Source: Pseudoneobacillus rhizosphaerae
GTDB lineage: Bacteria; Bacillota; Bacilli; Bacillales; Cytobacillaceae
Assembly (NCBI RefSeq): GCF_917563885.1
Contig: NZ_CAKJTG010000003.1
Location: 1 to 64,000 of the forward strand
DNA length: 64,000 bases
Direction: 5' to 3'
In this document: piece after piece, positions 10,971 through 19,960 of the stretch
Position numbering within the stretch: position 1 is the stretch's first letter
Layout: each line of letters begins with the position of its first letter
Made by a program: the position numbers and the translations under genes
Notes under the pieces: generated by a model
The model's input: the letters and a program-made list of their open reading frames with translations, nothing else
Database searches by the model: none
What the model was told of the DNA's origin: nothing

Positions 10971-12146
10971 ATGTTCGAGATGGATATGAATATAGATCAA
11001 GTAGCAAGAATTAAGGTAATCGGTGTCGGTGGTGGGGGGAATAATGCTGTAAACCGCATGATAGAGGACGGGGTTCAAGGTGTAGAATTTATCGCCGTTA
11101 ATACAGATGCACAAGCTCTTAATCTATCAAGAGCAGAGATCAAATTGCAAATTGGAACAGTATTGACCAGAGGCTTAGGAGCAGGTGCTAATCCTGAAAT
11201 AGGTAGAAAAGCTGTGGAAGAAAGCAGAAAACAGCTTGAAGAAATACTAACAGGAGCGGACATGGTCTTTGTAACGGCAGGAATGGGTGGGGGTACAGGT
11301 ACCGGTGCCGCTCCTGCCATTGCTCAAATTGCCAAGAAACTTGGTTCACTTACGATTGGTGTGGTGACACGTCCGTTCAGCTTTGAAGGCAAAAAGAGAG
11401 CAATAAATGCAGAAAAGGGAATCGAAGCAATGAAGGAAGCAGTGGACACATTAATTATTGTTCCCAATGATCGTTTATTACAGATTGTAGATAAAAAAAC
11501 ACCAATGGTAGAAGCTTTCCGTGAAGCAGATAATGTCGTACGCCAAGGGGTTCAAGGGATTTCGGATTTAATTGCCGTACCAGGATTAATCAACCTTGAT
11601 TTCGCTGACGTGAAAACCATTATGAGTAATCAAGGTACAGCATTAATGGGTATAGGGGTTGCAAAAGGTGAAGACCGTGCAATAGAAGCAGCAAAAAAGG
11701 CGATTTCCAGTCCGTTGCTTGAAACCTCCATTGATGGAGCAAAAGGTGTACTAATGAATATAACAGGTAGCAGTAATCTAAGTCTGTTTGAAGTACAAGA
11801 GGCAGCTGATATCGTTGCATCGACTACAGACCAAGAATTAAACATGATTTTCGGTTCCATTATTAACGAATCCCTAACAGATGAAATCATGATAACTGTC
11901 ATTGCTACCGGTTTTGATGATAAAGAGAATCCCTCCACAAACACAAGTGAAGAAACTATTGAAACACAGCCAAGTTCACGACTTAATGATGATAGGACCA
12001 TACGTAAAGAACATGTGAATGATCTCTCATGTGACTGGCAGCAGCAAGTAGAAAACGTGAATGAAAGAAGCCAACAATCTCCACAGTTAGAGGAGTTACT
12101 TGATACCCCAACGTTCTTGCGTAATCGAAACAAAAGGTATAAGTAA
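10971..12146 (+). CDS. ftsZ: FtsZ-family GTPase encoded outside the division cluster
   Basis: A 391-residue tubulin-like GTPase. GTP-binding loops [14 protein letters not shown] (about 17-30) and the tubulin signature [12 protein letters not shown] (about 104-115) are intact, as is the T7 catalytic loop ([11 protein letters not shown], near 208). The variable linker is followed by the conserved C-terminal peptide ending [12 protein letters not shown], which binds FtsA, SepF and ZapA. The ATG at 10971 follows AGGAGGA. The usual neighbours ftsA, murB, divIB and spoIIGA are absent; it is flanked by DoxX genes. In Bacilli ftsZ normally sits in the dcw cluster, so this is probably a second, divergent copy. 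Everything visible suggests an active polymer-forming protein. Confidence 0.92.
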   Translation: MFEMDMNIDQVARIKVIGVGGGGNNAVNRMIEDGVQGVEFIAVNTDAQALNLSRAEIKLQIGTVLTRGLGAGANPEIGRKAVEESRKQLEEILTGADMVFVTAGMGGGTGTGAAPAIAQIAKKLGSLTIGVVTRPFSFEGKKRAINAEKGIEAMKEAVDTLIIVPNDRLLQIVDKKTPMVEAFREADNVVRQGVQGISDLIAVPGLINLDFADVKTIMSNQGTALMGIGVAKGEDRAIEAAKKAISSPLLETSIDGAKGVLMNITGSSNLSLFEVQEAADIVASTTDQELNMIFGSIINESLTDEIMITVIATGFDDKENPSTNTSEETIETQPSSRLNDDRTIRKEHVNDLSCDWQQQVENVNERSQQSPQLEELLDTPTFLRNRNKRYK

Positions 12147-12481
12147 GATCATAGGAATCAGGGAACAGGTGATAAAGTATTGTAGGAAGACAAGTGGTTT
12201 GAAAATGCAAAGGTCTTATTGGTATGGGGATTGGATGAAAAAATAGCTTTATATTATATCGGTATACAGTGCGAAAAATGTAGATAATTGCGTAAGTGAA
12301 TTGGACCGTTAAAAATCAACTGCTGTTATTAAATTCAATCAAACGTTTGTTTGAAAAAAGTTATTTTTAAATAATAAATATATAGTTGTTCTTATTTGGG
12401 ACTACCAAGTGGATTTCCTATTTTAATAATAGGGTTATAGAGGTCGGGACGGGAGAACGTTTGAGAACTAACAGAAACCAT
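12147..12481. other. intergenic region after ftsZ
   Basis: No gene supported. It contains the palindrome CAAACGTTTG near 12341, which resembles a repressor operator, and the motif TATACAGTGCGA near 12266 shared with 10395. No clear terminator for ftsZ was found. Confidence 0.35.
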
Positions 12482-12519
12482 AAAAAAAAAGGGCTGACTC
12501 AATTGAGTCAGCCCTTCGT
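12482..12519 (-). terminator. rho-independent terminator left by the DoxX fragment
   Basis: Perfect 24-nt palindrome GGGCTGACTCAA/TTGAGTCAGCCC (12491-12514) flanked by A and T tracts. It has the same position and design as the terminators of the three intact DoxX genes. Confidence 0.75.
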
Positions 12520-12529
12520 ATTAAATCCA

Positions 12530-12637
12530 TTAAGCGGCAAGTTTGATACCTTTTCCTTCTTTACCAAATCTCTTCTTGAAGAATGGAACGACATATCTGT
12601 CTAAACCAAACACACCAGCGTTGTAACCAGCAACCAT
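12530..12637 (-). pseudogene. DoxX 3'-end fragment (fourth copy)
   Basis: It encodes only the last 35 residues of a DoxX protein (MVAGYNAGVFGLDRYVVPFF onward, ending GIKLAA). Over about 95 bases it is almost identical to the DoxX copy at 15008-15514. Homology ends abruptly at 12637; nine bases further a half copy of the GTGCCAGGCAC palindrome family begins. The rest of the gene is missing, so it is a deletion product. Confidence 0.85.
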
Positions 12638-12645
12638 CTAACACT

Positions 12646-12665
12646 TGGTGCCAGGCACTGTTCGC
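12646..12665. repeat. half copy of the GTGCCAGGCAC palindrome family
   Basis: GGTGCCAGGCAC followed by TGTTCGC corresponds to the left arm and adjoining core of the complete elements at 58337 and 63084. The right arm is absent. It lies at the break of the DoxX fragment. Confidence 0.6.
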
Positions 12666-12729
12666 TAAGAGGACTATTTTATTTCAGCATTGAATATTTT
12701 ACTTATAGGAAAGAGGGGGAGGAATATTC

Positions 12730-13719
12730 TTGGTAAAAAGATTGACACCAAAAATTTCGGATAGGAACAATGGGATAGCCAGTTTAGAAAGCTTAGATAT
12801 TAACGGTTTGACTCAATTTATACTAATACGTGGGCAAAACGTCAATAATCCAATTCTTCTCTATATACATGGTGGACCAGGGATAGCAGCCATTTCTTTT
12901 GCGCGAACCTATATGTCCCGACTTGAAGAACACTTTATTGTGGTGAATTGGGATCAGCGTGGTTCGGGTCTCTCTTATTCGAAGGATATCCCTGAAAGCG
13001 AAATGAAAATCGAACATTTTGTCACGGATATTGGGATAATTGCTAGCACGTTATGCAAGAGATTTGATCAGAATAAAATCTTTCTAGTCGCATCCTCATG
13101 GGGTAGCGTAATTGGTACACTTGCCGTACAAAGATATCCTGAACTATTCCACGCCTATATTGGACTAGGACAGATTGCGAACATGAATGAAAGTGAACGA
13201 ATCTCCTATGAGTACGTGATGCAAAGGGCAAAAGAAACCCAAAACGATAAAGCCTTGAAGGAATTAAGTAAGATTGGCAAACCGCCTTTTTCGGGAAAAG
13301 CATTGGAGATACAAAGAAAATGGTTAGCTGCCTTTGGCGGCTATGTACGCAGCCATTCCTCTCAAGGTCCATTGATAAAGATGATTCTTAAGGAATTAAT
13401 TCGTTGTACGGAATATACCTTTTTCGATATTTTCACGAAATACCTTCCTGGGAGAAAATTTTCGAATGAAACTCTATGGGAGGAACTATTGACCATTAAT
13501 TTTTTCAAACAAGTTCCAGAACTAAAGGTTCCAATTTTCGTTTTTATTGGTCGCCACGATTATCTTACCACCTTTGAAGTGGCCCAAGAATATTTTCACT
13601 TTGTCCAAGCACCATCGAAAGAGTGTATCTGGTTTGAAAATTCAGCACACATGGCATTAATTGAAGAGAATGAGAAATTTTCGAAACTATTAATTGAAAA
13701 AATAAGACCGTTGGTATGA
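12730..13719 (+). CDS. alpha/beta hydrolase, proline-iminopeptidase-like
   Basis: A 329-residue alpha/beta hydrolase. The oxyanion motif YIHGGPG is at about residues 46-52, followed by VVNWDQRGSG, typical of the proline iminopeptidase (S33) group. The nucleophile elbow reads A-S-S-W-G-S, so the first glycine of GxSxG is serine. The acid is in GRHDYLT and the catalytic histidine in NSAHMAL near the C-terminus. No signal peptide is seen. It starts with TTG at 12730, seven bases behind GGGGGAGG. Peptidase versus esterase activity cannot be settled from sequence. It directly follows the DoxX fragment and half repeat. Confidence 0.85.
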   Translation: MVKRLTPKISDRNNGIASLESLDINGLTQFILIRGQNVNNPILLYIHGGPGIAAISFARTYMSRLEEHFIVVNWDQRGSGLSYSKDIPESEMKIEHFVTDIGIIASTLCKRFDQNKIFLVASSWGSVIGTLAVQRYPELFHAYIGLGQIANMNESERISYEYVMQRAKETQNDKALKELSKIGKPPFSGKALEIQRKWLAAFGGYVRSHSSQGPLIKMILKELIRCTEYTFFDIFTKYLPGRKFSNETLWEELLTINFFKQVPELKVPIFVFIGRHDYLTTFEVAQEYFHFVQAPSKECIWFENSAHMALIEENEKFSKLLIEKIRPLV

Positions 13720-13803
13720 AACATGGGATCGGTTCGGGACGCGGGGACGGAGGGACAGGTTACTGATTCCGTGGACCGTACTAAATAAGAAGGGGAGTTT
13801 TAA

Positions 13804-14832
13804 TTGAAAAAATTATTTGTCATGTTGGGAATTATATTGATCATCTTAATGCCATTAGAAGCTGTTGGAGCCATGGCAGCCAATAATAATCTACCAAATT
13901 TTAATTCTTTTAAATGTGGTGAAAAGCCATCTTATGAAAAGCAAATTTTTCTATGTGAAAAGGAGCCAAATAACCAATTTAATCTTGCTAATTCAATTGT
14001 AGTGAATGAAAATTTCATGGGGACACTTGGTAAAGATGACATTGACTACTTTAAGGTGAAGGTGAATAAAAGTGGTGAGCTTGAGCTCTTTTCAACCCAT
14101 ACGGATGGATTAGAGCTTGAAATGAAACTATTTGATGGGAAAAATAATCTCATTGATCCAGTAGATCGCTTTGAGCTAGAGAATAGCAATACTACTGTCG
14201 AAAGCTTCGAAGTGGATCCAGGCGTCTACTATATTAGTATCACCGACCTACTTAATTCAGCTGAGGATCATATTTACATCTTTAGTCCTTTTATGCAAAT
14301 TGAGCTGCCAGAGTACGAGGAGCCTGAATTTGACAATATTGCACCTGACAAACCTAAAGTAAGTATTGTCGATGATAACGATACGCTTATAAAAGGGACA
14401 GCCGAACCTGGTGCCTTAATTATGGCTGAAGTCGGCGAGCTCTATATCGCTGAGGATGTAGAAGTGGGTGCTAATGGCTCGTTTTCTTTTAAAATCAAAC
14501 CGCTTAAAGCAGGAACAACGATTAAAATTTGGGAACAAGATTCTCAGGGGAATCAAAGTGAAATAACTACCCTTAAGGTACTAGATAAAACTCCACCCAA
14601 AACATTAGTAGTGAACAAGGTGACTACAAAGAGCAAAACCGTGTCTGGAAAAACAGAAGCAAACGCTACAGTTGAAGTGAAGTTAGGTACGATGCTATTA
14701 GGAAAAGCAACAGCTGATGCAAAAGGTAACTACAAAATAACGATTAAACAACAGAAAAAAGGAAATAAGTTAACCATAAACGCTATGGATAAAGCGAAAA
14801 ACGTAAAGAGTGCAAGCGTCATAGTTAAATAG
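13804..14832 (+). CDS. secreted protein with PPC-like and bacterial Ig-like domains
   Basis: 342 residues with a clear signal peptide (MKKLFVMLGIILIILMPLEA, cleavage near A26). Residues about 45-125 resemble the bacterial pre-peptidase C-terminal (PPC) beta-sandwich (EKEPNNQFNLANSI, GTLGKDDIDYFKVKV, PGVYYISI). Two Ig-like (Big_6-type) repeats follow: about 180-260 (IKGTAEPGALIMAEV) and 265-342 (VSGKTEANATVEVKL). No catalytic domain, LPXTG or transmembrane anchor is visible, so it is probably a released adhesion or matrix-type protein. It starts with TTG at 13804 behind AAGGGGAG and has its own terminator. Confidence 0.8.
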   Translation: MKKLFVMLGIILIILMPLEAVGAMAANNNLPNFNSFKCGEKPSYEKQIFLCEKEPNNQFNLANSIVVNENFMGTLGKDDIDYFKVKVNKSGELELFSTHTDGLELEMKLFDGKNNLIDPVDRFELENSNTTVESFEVDPGVYYISITDLLNSAEDHIYIFSPFMQIELPEYEEPEFDNIAPDKPKVSIVDDNDTLIKGTAEPGALIMAEVGELYIAEDVEVGANGSFSFKIKPLKAGTTIKIWEQDSQGNQSEITTLKVLDKTPPKTLVVNKVTTKSKTVSGKTEANATVEVKLGTMLLGKATADAKGNYKITIKQQKKGNKLTINAMDKAKNVKSASVIVK

Positions 14833-14841
14833 AAGGCAAAG

Positions 14842-14873
14842 AGCCTACTCATTTCATTGAGTGGGCCTTTTTA
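14842..14873 (+). terminator. rho-independent terminator
   Basis: Stem AGCCTACTCA/TGAGTGGGC with a TTTTT tail, ten bases after the stop of the secreted protein. Confidence 0.75.
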
Positions 14874-14960
14874 ACAGATAAAATGTATAAAATTTTGGGG
14901 CTTGATAAATGTCTAGGCTCTGTACGACTGAGAAGAGGGAACGCCAGATCATGAAAATAT

Positions 14961-14995
14961 AAAAAAGGGCTGATTCAATCGAATCAACCCTTTTT
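14961..14995 (-). terminator. rho-independent terminator of DoxX copy 3
   Basis: Palindrome GGG-TGATTC-AATC-GAATCA-CCC flanked by A6 and T5, identical in design to that of copy 2. Confidence 0.8.
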
Positions 14996-15007
14996 GTATA
15001 CACTACA

Positions 15008-15514
15008 TTAAGCCGCTATTTTATGACCTTTTCCTTCTTTACCAAATCTCTTCTTGAAGAATGGAACGACATATCTGTCTAAACCAAACACACCAGCGTT
15101 GTAACCAGCAACCATAATTAGAAAGCCCATCATGATGTCAGTTGGGTTATGGCTAACAGTACCAGACAACATGAAGCTGAAGTTCATGACGACTGCGAAG
15201 AAAGCAGCCACAGAAGTTAAGCATCCAAGGATAAGACCTAAACCAACTAATGTTTCGCCCCACGGAATTAACACGTTAAATATATCGGCATTCGGAATCG
15301 CAAAGCTTTCAAGGAAACTTACCCAGCCACCATAAACAATTCCATCTGGACCAGTAACCGGATTAGCGATAGCACCTTTTAAGAAGCCACTTGCATCAAA
15401 GCCACCAGTCAATTTGTGAATCCCAGCATTTAACCAAGCATATCCTAAATAAATTCGAAGTACTGTGAATAAAGCCGCTGCAATTTTATTATTTCTTAAG
15501 AAATTCACTAACAT
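15008..15514 (-). CDS. DoxX-family membrane protein, copy 3
   Basis: A 168-residue DoxX protein that differs from copy 2 at only a few positions (NPVTGPDG versus NPVNGPDG, and a FGKEGKGHKIAA tail). Four transmembrane helices; signature LRIYLGYAWLNAGIHKL. The ATG at 15514 has GAGAGGAAG at proper spacing. The 110 bases upstream match the upstream region of copy 2 almost base for base, so the promoter was duplicated with the gene. The near identity implies recent duplication or gene conversion. Confidence 0.85.
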   Translation of the reverse strand: MLVNFLRNNKIAAALFTVLRIYLGYAWLNAGIHKLTGGFDASGFLKGAIANPVTGPDGIVYGGWVSFLESFAIPNADIFNVLIPWGETLVGLGLILGCLTSVAAFFAVVMNFSFMLSGTVSHNPTDIMMGFLIMVAGYNAGVFGLDRYVVPFFKKRFGKEGKGHKIAA

Positions 15515-15601
15515 GTGAATCATCTTCCTCTCAATTTATAATTTAATTTAAATGAATGATTACACTCTTAATATACAAAAAAACGATTAAACAATGTGGG
15601 G

Positions 15602-15629
15602 ATATTAGAAACCTTCACAAAGCTGTAAA
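15602..15629 (-). promoter_or_regulatory. sigma-A-type promoter of DoxX copy 3
   Basis: Minus strand TTTACA, 16 bases, TAATAT, the same as copy 2. Confidence 0.65.
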
Positions 15630-15946
15630 AACATTATGGCAGTTCATTGAACAAGAAAAAGTGTCTCTGGAACTGCTCTTTTGGTGCGGATGAAAAAAGA
15701 CTTACTAAACAGGATATCCTTTTTCTTATTGAAAAAAAATCACATTAAAATAGTAAGTCGCACAATTTGGTAAGTCATAATTGATTCATTTCTATGGTAT
15801 GGAATTTTTGTAAGTCTATCAGATTTTAGAATTGAATGGAGCTGTCTCCTCCACACATGGACAGTTTGCTGAGTGCCAAGGAGAACGTAGACAAAAGTTT
15901 CAAATATTAAAAATCGTACACATTACTAGCAAAAAGGAGAAATAGA
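15630..15946. other. intergenic region with a short inverted repeat
   Basis: No gene supported. GACTTACT near 15698 and AGTAAGTC near 15758 form an inverted repeat around an A/T-rich loop; its function is unclear. Confidence 0.35.
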
Positions 15947-17392
15947 ATGAATAAGAGGGGATGTGAGGAGATGAAGGTTGAGATTCTTGATATGGATGCT
16001 ACAACTCTATCGAAGAAATTGAGGACAGGAGAAATAAGTTCTGTTGAGGCTACGACTACTTATATCCAACAAATAAAGCGTGCGAATACCAATTTAAATT
16101 TCTTAGTGGAGGACAGATTTACGCATGTTTTACAAGAAGCAGAGCAATGTGACGAAATATTGAAAGAAGGAAAAGGGGAAGGCAGGCTATTTGGTGTCCC
16201 CATCAGTATGAAAGAATGCTTCGATGTTGCAGGTATGAAAACAACTGGTGGTTTAAGTCATTTGAAAGACTATGTAGTGGACCAAGATGCTGATATCGTT
16301 ACAAAGCTAAGGGAAGAAGGAGCTATTATTTTAGGAAAAACCAACACTCCTACTCTATGCTTCTGTCAAGAAACAGATAACAAACTATATGGCCGGTCAA
16401 ATAATCCTTGGGATATAACTCGAACAACCGGTGGTTCAAGTGGGGGCGAAGCAGCTTGTATTGCCGTTGGGGGAGCGGCTGTTGGTATAGGATCAGATAT
16501 TGGCGGTTCCATTCGATTTCCTGCACATTTTAATGGTGTAATTGGATTTAAATCAGGTGCAAACCAAATATCCTCAATCGGTCATTTTCCCCCTGTTACG
16601 GACCCCTACCAAGAAAAGATGCTTGGGATTGGAGCTATAGCAAAGTCAGTTGCGGATGCAGAACTAATTAATGAAATCCTTGCAGTTAACCCTTTGGAAG
16701 AAATCGATTTAACAAAATTCGAATTAATAATTCCACCAATCCATCCTAAAGCACCAATAGGAGAGGAGACAAGGGAGCTTCTAGAAACAGTTAAATCGTA
16801 TCTATCAAACCATTATTCTATAACAAATCCATATCCTCCTTATTTTGAAAAAATGGCCATGATGTGGCAATTATGTATGTCTATAGATGGTGGAGCTGGA
16901 GTTGCTAATCACGCTTTTCTTGATAAAAAATCCAGTCCAATAAAGGAATATATGAAAGAACTATTCTACCAAAATGCAAATATCCATCGGCACTTATCGT
17001 GGGGACTAATTGGAGTTAAACTCTTTAAGCCATCCAATAAGCAATTAGATAAATTGAAACATGATCTAGCTATTGCACAAAAAGAGAGTAAGGACTATTT
17101 TCATCAAAAGGTGCTAATTGTTCCAGTCTATCACGAACCTACTTTGCCGCATGGTGAAGTCTATAAAGAAATATTTTCGATTCGTAAAACCTATCAAAAA
17201 TATATGCCCTATGTATCAATTGCTAATACACTAGGACTTCCAGCCTTAACCATACCAGTTGGAGAAAACAAAAATGGACTTCCAATCGCCATTCAGTTAA
17301 TAACAACAGTAGGACAAGAAAAGTCACTTTTTTACTTTGGAAGACTAATAGAAAAAAATTTTCGAGGATATCGCCGTTGTAATCTACATTAA
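15947..17392 (+). CDS. amidase-signature family hydrolase
   Basis: A 481-residue amidase-signature enzyme. The catalytic Ser-cisSer-Lys triad can be placed: the lysine in GVPISMKECFDV (about residue 93) and the two serines in the TTGGSSGGEAA stretch (about residues 165-170), followed by GSDIGGSIRFPA. Enzymes of this family hydrolyse amide bonds of varied small molecules; GatA is excluded because no gatC or gatB lies nearby. The first ATG at 15947 has AAAGGAG upstream; a second ATG nine codons on (MKVEILDMD) also has a GAGGAG and could be the true start. Confidence 0.85.
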   Translation: MNKRGCEEMKVEILDMDATTLSKKLRTGEISSVEATTTYIQQIKRANTNLNFLVEDRFTHVLQEAEQCDEILKEGKGEGRLFGVPISMKECFDVAGMKTTGGLSHLKDYVVDQDADIVTKLREEGAIILGKTNTPTLCFCQETDNKLYGRSNNPWDITRTTGGSSGGEAACIAVGGAAVGIGSDIGGSIRFPAHFNGVIGFKSGANQISSIGHFPPVTDPYQEKMLGIGAIAKSVADAELINEILAVNPLEEIDLTKFELIIPPIHPKAPIGEETRELLETVKSYLSNHYSITNPYPPYFEKMAMMWQLCMSIDGGAGVANHAFLDKKSSPIKEYMKELFYQNANIHRHLSWGLIGVKLFKPSNKQLDKLKHDLAIAQKESKDYFHQKVLIVPVYHEPTLPHGEVYKEIFSIRKTYQKYMPYVSIANTLGLPALTIPVGENKNGLPIAIQLITTVGQEKSLFYFGRLIEKNFRGYRRCNLH

Positions 17393-17491
17393 GAATTAGT
17401 TGCCCTATTGAAAAAGCAACATATCCGCAGACCTGCGTTTTTGGATGAGTTGGAGAAGTTGAAATAAAAAGAGTTAATTCAAAAGGACGAA

Positions 17492-17565
17492 GGGACAGTG
17501 AACTATAACCCGCTTAATGTCCCTTTTTTAAGGTGTCTATTAAACGGGTTATAGTTCACTGTCCC
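17492..17565. repeat. 21-bp perfect inverted repeat
   Basis: Two 21-nt arms (17492-17512 and 17545-17565) are exact reverse complements, beginning GGGACAGTGAAC and ending GTTCACTGTCCC, around a 32-nt loop that itself contains TGTCCCTTTTTT. It lies between the convergent amidase and catalase genes, and could act as a terminator or be a dispersed intergenic repeat. Confidence 0.75.
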
Positions 17566-17653
17566 ATTGTACCTTCTAATTTCCCAAATTACACATATTC
17601 ACTTATTTAGATGACCGAAATAAGCGCAAGAAGTCCCCGTGCTTTACAGTGAA

Positions 17654-19702
17654 TCAACTCAGTTGTCGGTCCCAATGACGATGAGCAGAAATGGCTTTTA
17701 CGAATTCAGGGACAAATCGATTCACATCGTCTTCAAGTACAACTCCTGGGCTATTACCAATCTTATCTTTCTTCAGCCAATCTTTACCATCGTGAGTAGC
17801 ACCAATTGGCTTATAGTGAGTGAAGGCTTCATAAATAAATCGAGCGGCATCTCGATTAAATTTCATGTTTTTGGCGCTACCTCGAACCATGTAGACGGCA
17901 TCGTACAGGACGGAATCTGTCGTTAAAAATGTATGGTCAACCTTAAGTTGAGCCCCATCTCTACCTGTTACGTTCCCCAGCTTTTCACTAATCACTTCGT
18001 ACTGGATGTCGTTTGATTTTAAAGAGTCGAGAACATATTTCAATTCTGCTCCATTATAGCCTTCTGTCACAATGACAGCGACTTTACGGCCATTTGGTTT
18101 TTTGACTGTATTCATTTGACTTAGTGCCGGTGATGATTTTGTCACATTAGAGCCCCCACTTTTAGGTGGATTTACTCCAATGTTATCAGCAATTGTCCTT
18201 GCCAATTCAAGATTAACATTCGCAAACATATCAACAACCTGTTGTTTAACAGAATCACTTTTCACATGAGCTAATTCAAAGACAAAGGCTTCCGTAATAT
18301 GGCTTTTTTCAACTGGGCTCATACTGTTCCAGAATAAGGTTGCTTGCGAGAAATGGTCTTTAAAGCTTTCACTTCTAGCACGGACTTTACGACCCTCGAC
18401 CTTTTCTTGATAGGTAGCGAAACCGCCTTCCTCTGGACTAACAGGGGCTGGGGTATTGCCAGCTAATGAATTTCGATGATAGCTGACCTTTCCAAGATTT
18501 ATCGTTTGTCTATGATATCCATCGCGTTGATTATTATGGAAAGGGCAGACAGGACGATTAATCGGAATTTCATGAAAATTTGGCCCACCTAAGCGAATGA
18601 GCTGTGTATCAGTATAAGAAAATAATCTTCCCTGGAGTAAGGGGTCATTGGTAAAATCAATACCCGGTACAACGTGACCAAGATGAAACGCGACTTGTTC
18701 GGTCTCAGCAAAGAAATTATCAACATTACGATTAAGCGTCATTTTGCCGATGATTTCAACTGGGACATCTTCTTCAGGCCAGATCTTTGTAGCATCCAAA
18801 ATATCAAAATTAAATTTAAATTCATCTTCTTCTGGTAATATTTGAACACCTAACTCATATTCTGGGTAATCACCTCTTTCAATCGCATCCCACAAATCGC
18901 GGCGATGGAAATCTGGATCTCGGCCAGCAAGCTCATGTGCTTCATCCCATACAAAAGAATGGACCCCTAAAATAGGCTTCCAATGGAATTTGACAAAATG
19001 AGCTTTTCCATCGTCATTGACTAAGCGGAAGGTGTGAACTCCAAACCCCTCCATCATACGAAAGCTTCGCGGAATCGCACGGTCAGACATGATCCACATA
19101 ATCATATGGGCAGATTCCTGATTGTTGGCTACAAAGTCCCAAAACGTATCATGGGCTGTTGAGGCTTGAGGAATTTCATTATCGGGTTCAGGTTTAAATG
19201 CGTGTACAAGATCTGGAAACTTAATCGCATCTTGAATAAAGAAAACAGGAATATTATTACCAACAAGATCATAATTTCCTTCTTCCGTATAAAACTTTGT
19301 TGCAAATCCACGGGCATCCCGAACAGAATCAGCTGAACCTCGAGAGCCATTAACGGTAGAAAAACGTACAAATACAGGTGTTTTTACAGAGGAATCCTGT
19401 AAAAACTTTGCCTTCGTATATTTCTCCATGTTTTTATAAACTTGAAATTCTCCATGTGCCGCAAAGCCTCTTGCATGCACAACCCGCTCAGGAATCCGTT
19501 CATGGTCAAAATGAGTCAACTTTTCTCTAAAATGGAAATCCTCCATTAATGTGGGCCCACGTTCCCCGGCCTTTAATGAAAACTCATCTTCAGACATTTT
19601 CAATCCTTGATTGGTTGTAAGCTTTTTGCCACGGTCATCAACACGGAAAAATTCTAATTGCTCATTTTTACTATTTTCATTTCCCTTTTTCCTATCGTTC
19701 AT
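17654..19702 (-). CDS. katE: large-subunit catalase (HPII/KatE type)
   Basis: A 682-residue monofunctional heme catalase of the large-subunit clade. The active-site histidine lies in [14 protein letters not shown] (about residue 76), with [18 protein letters not shown] and the asparagine region [15 protein letters not shown] following. The C-terminal 150 residues are the flavodoxin/DJ-1-like domain typical of this clade ([27 protein letters not shown]). It converts hydrogen peroxide to water and oxygen; in B. subtilis the homologue is under general stress control. The start is preceded by GGGAGGG. A weaker PerR-like box lies about 50 bases upstream. Confidence 0.96.
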   Translation of the reverse strand: MNDRKKGNENSKNEQLEFFRVDDRGKKLTTNQGLKMSEDEFSLKAGERGPTLMEDFHFREKLTHFDHERIPERVVHARGFAAHGEFQVYKNMEKYTKAKFLQDSSVKTPVFVRFSTVNGSRGSADSVRDARGFATKFYTEEGNYDLVGNNIPVFFIQDAIKFPDLVHAFKPEPDNEIPQASTAHDTFWDFVANNQESAHMIMWIMSDRAIPRSFRMMEGFGVHTFRLVNDDGKAHFVKFHWKPILGVHSFVWDEAHELAGRDPDFHRRDLWDAIERGDYPEYELGVQILPEEDEFKFNFDILDATKIWPEEDVPVEIIGKMTLNRNVDNFFAETEQVAFHLGHVVPGIDFTNDPLLQGRLFSYTDTQLIRLGGPNFHEIPINRPVCPFHNNQRDGYHRQTINLGKVSYHRNSLAGNTPAPVSPEEGGFATYQEKVEGRKVRARSESFKDHFSQATLFWNSMSPVEKSHITEAFVFELAHVKSDSVKQQVVDMFANVNLELARTIADNIGVNPPKSGGSNVTKSSPALSQMNTVKKPNGRKVAVIVTEGYNGAELKYVLDSLKSNDIQYEVISEKLGNVTGRDGAQLKVDHTFLTTDSVLYDAVYMVRGSAKNMKFNRDAARFIYEAFTHYKPIGATHDGKDWLKKDKIGNSPGVVLEDDVNRFVPEFVKAISAHRHWDRQLS

Positions 19703-19750
19703 AGTCCATAATCCCTCCCTAAGGAAAGATATATGATTAAAAATCCTGAA

Positions 19751-19765
19751 TTATTATTAATGTAG
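19751..19765. promoter_or_regulatory. weak PerR-like box upstream of katE
   Basis: TTATTATTAATGTAG shares the GAATTATTAT context of the katG box but matches the PerR consensus at only about 10 of 14 positions. Confidence 0.25.
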
Positions 19766-19960
19766 AAGTTCTTTTGAAGAGGCAAAGGGAGTAACTAGAG
19801 CATTCATGGAAAAGAATGTGTATTTTGTTGATACCTAGTAAATAAATGCCATCGATACACAATAAAATCAATTTCTCGACAAATGTAAACAAAAGTTGAG
19901 ATTAAATTTATATTCACCTAGTAAGATAATCATCGGATGACATGAAAGGGGACTTACATT

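Noticed and set aside
10395-12280. Shared TATACAGTGCGA motif on both sides of ftsZ as insertion-site duplications
   Set aside because: Similarity covers about 20 bases only and has no terminal inverted repeats or target-site pattern.
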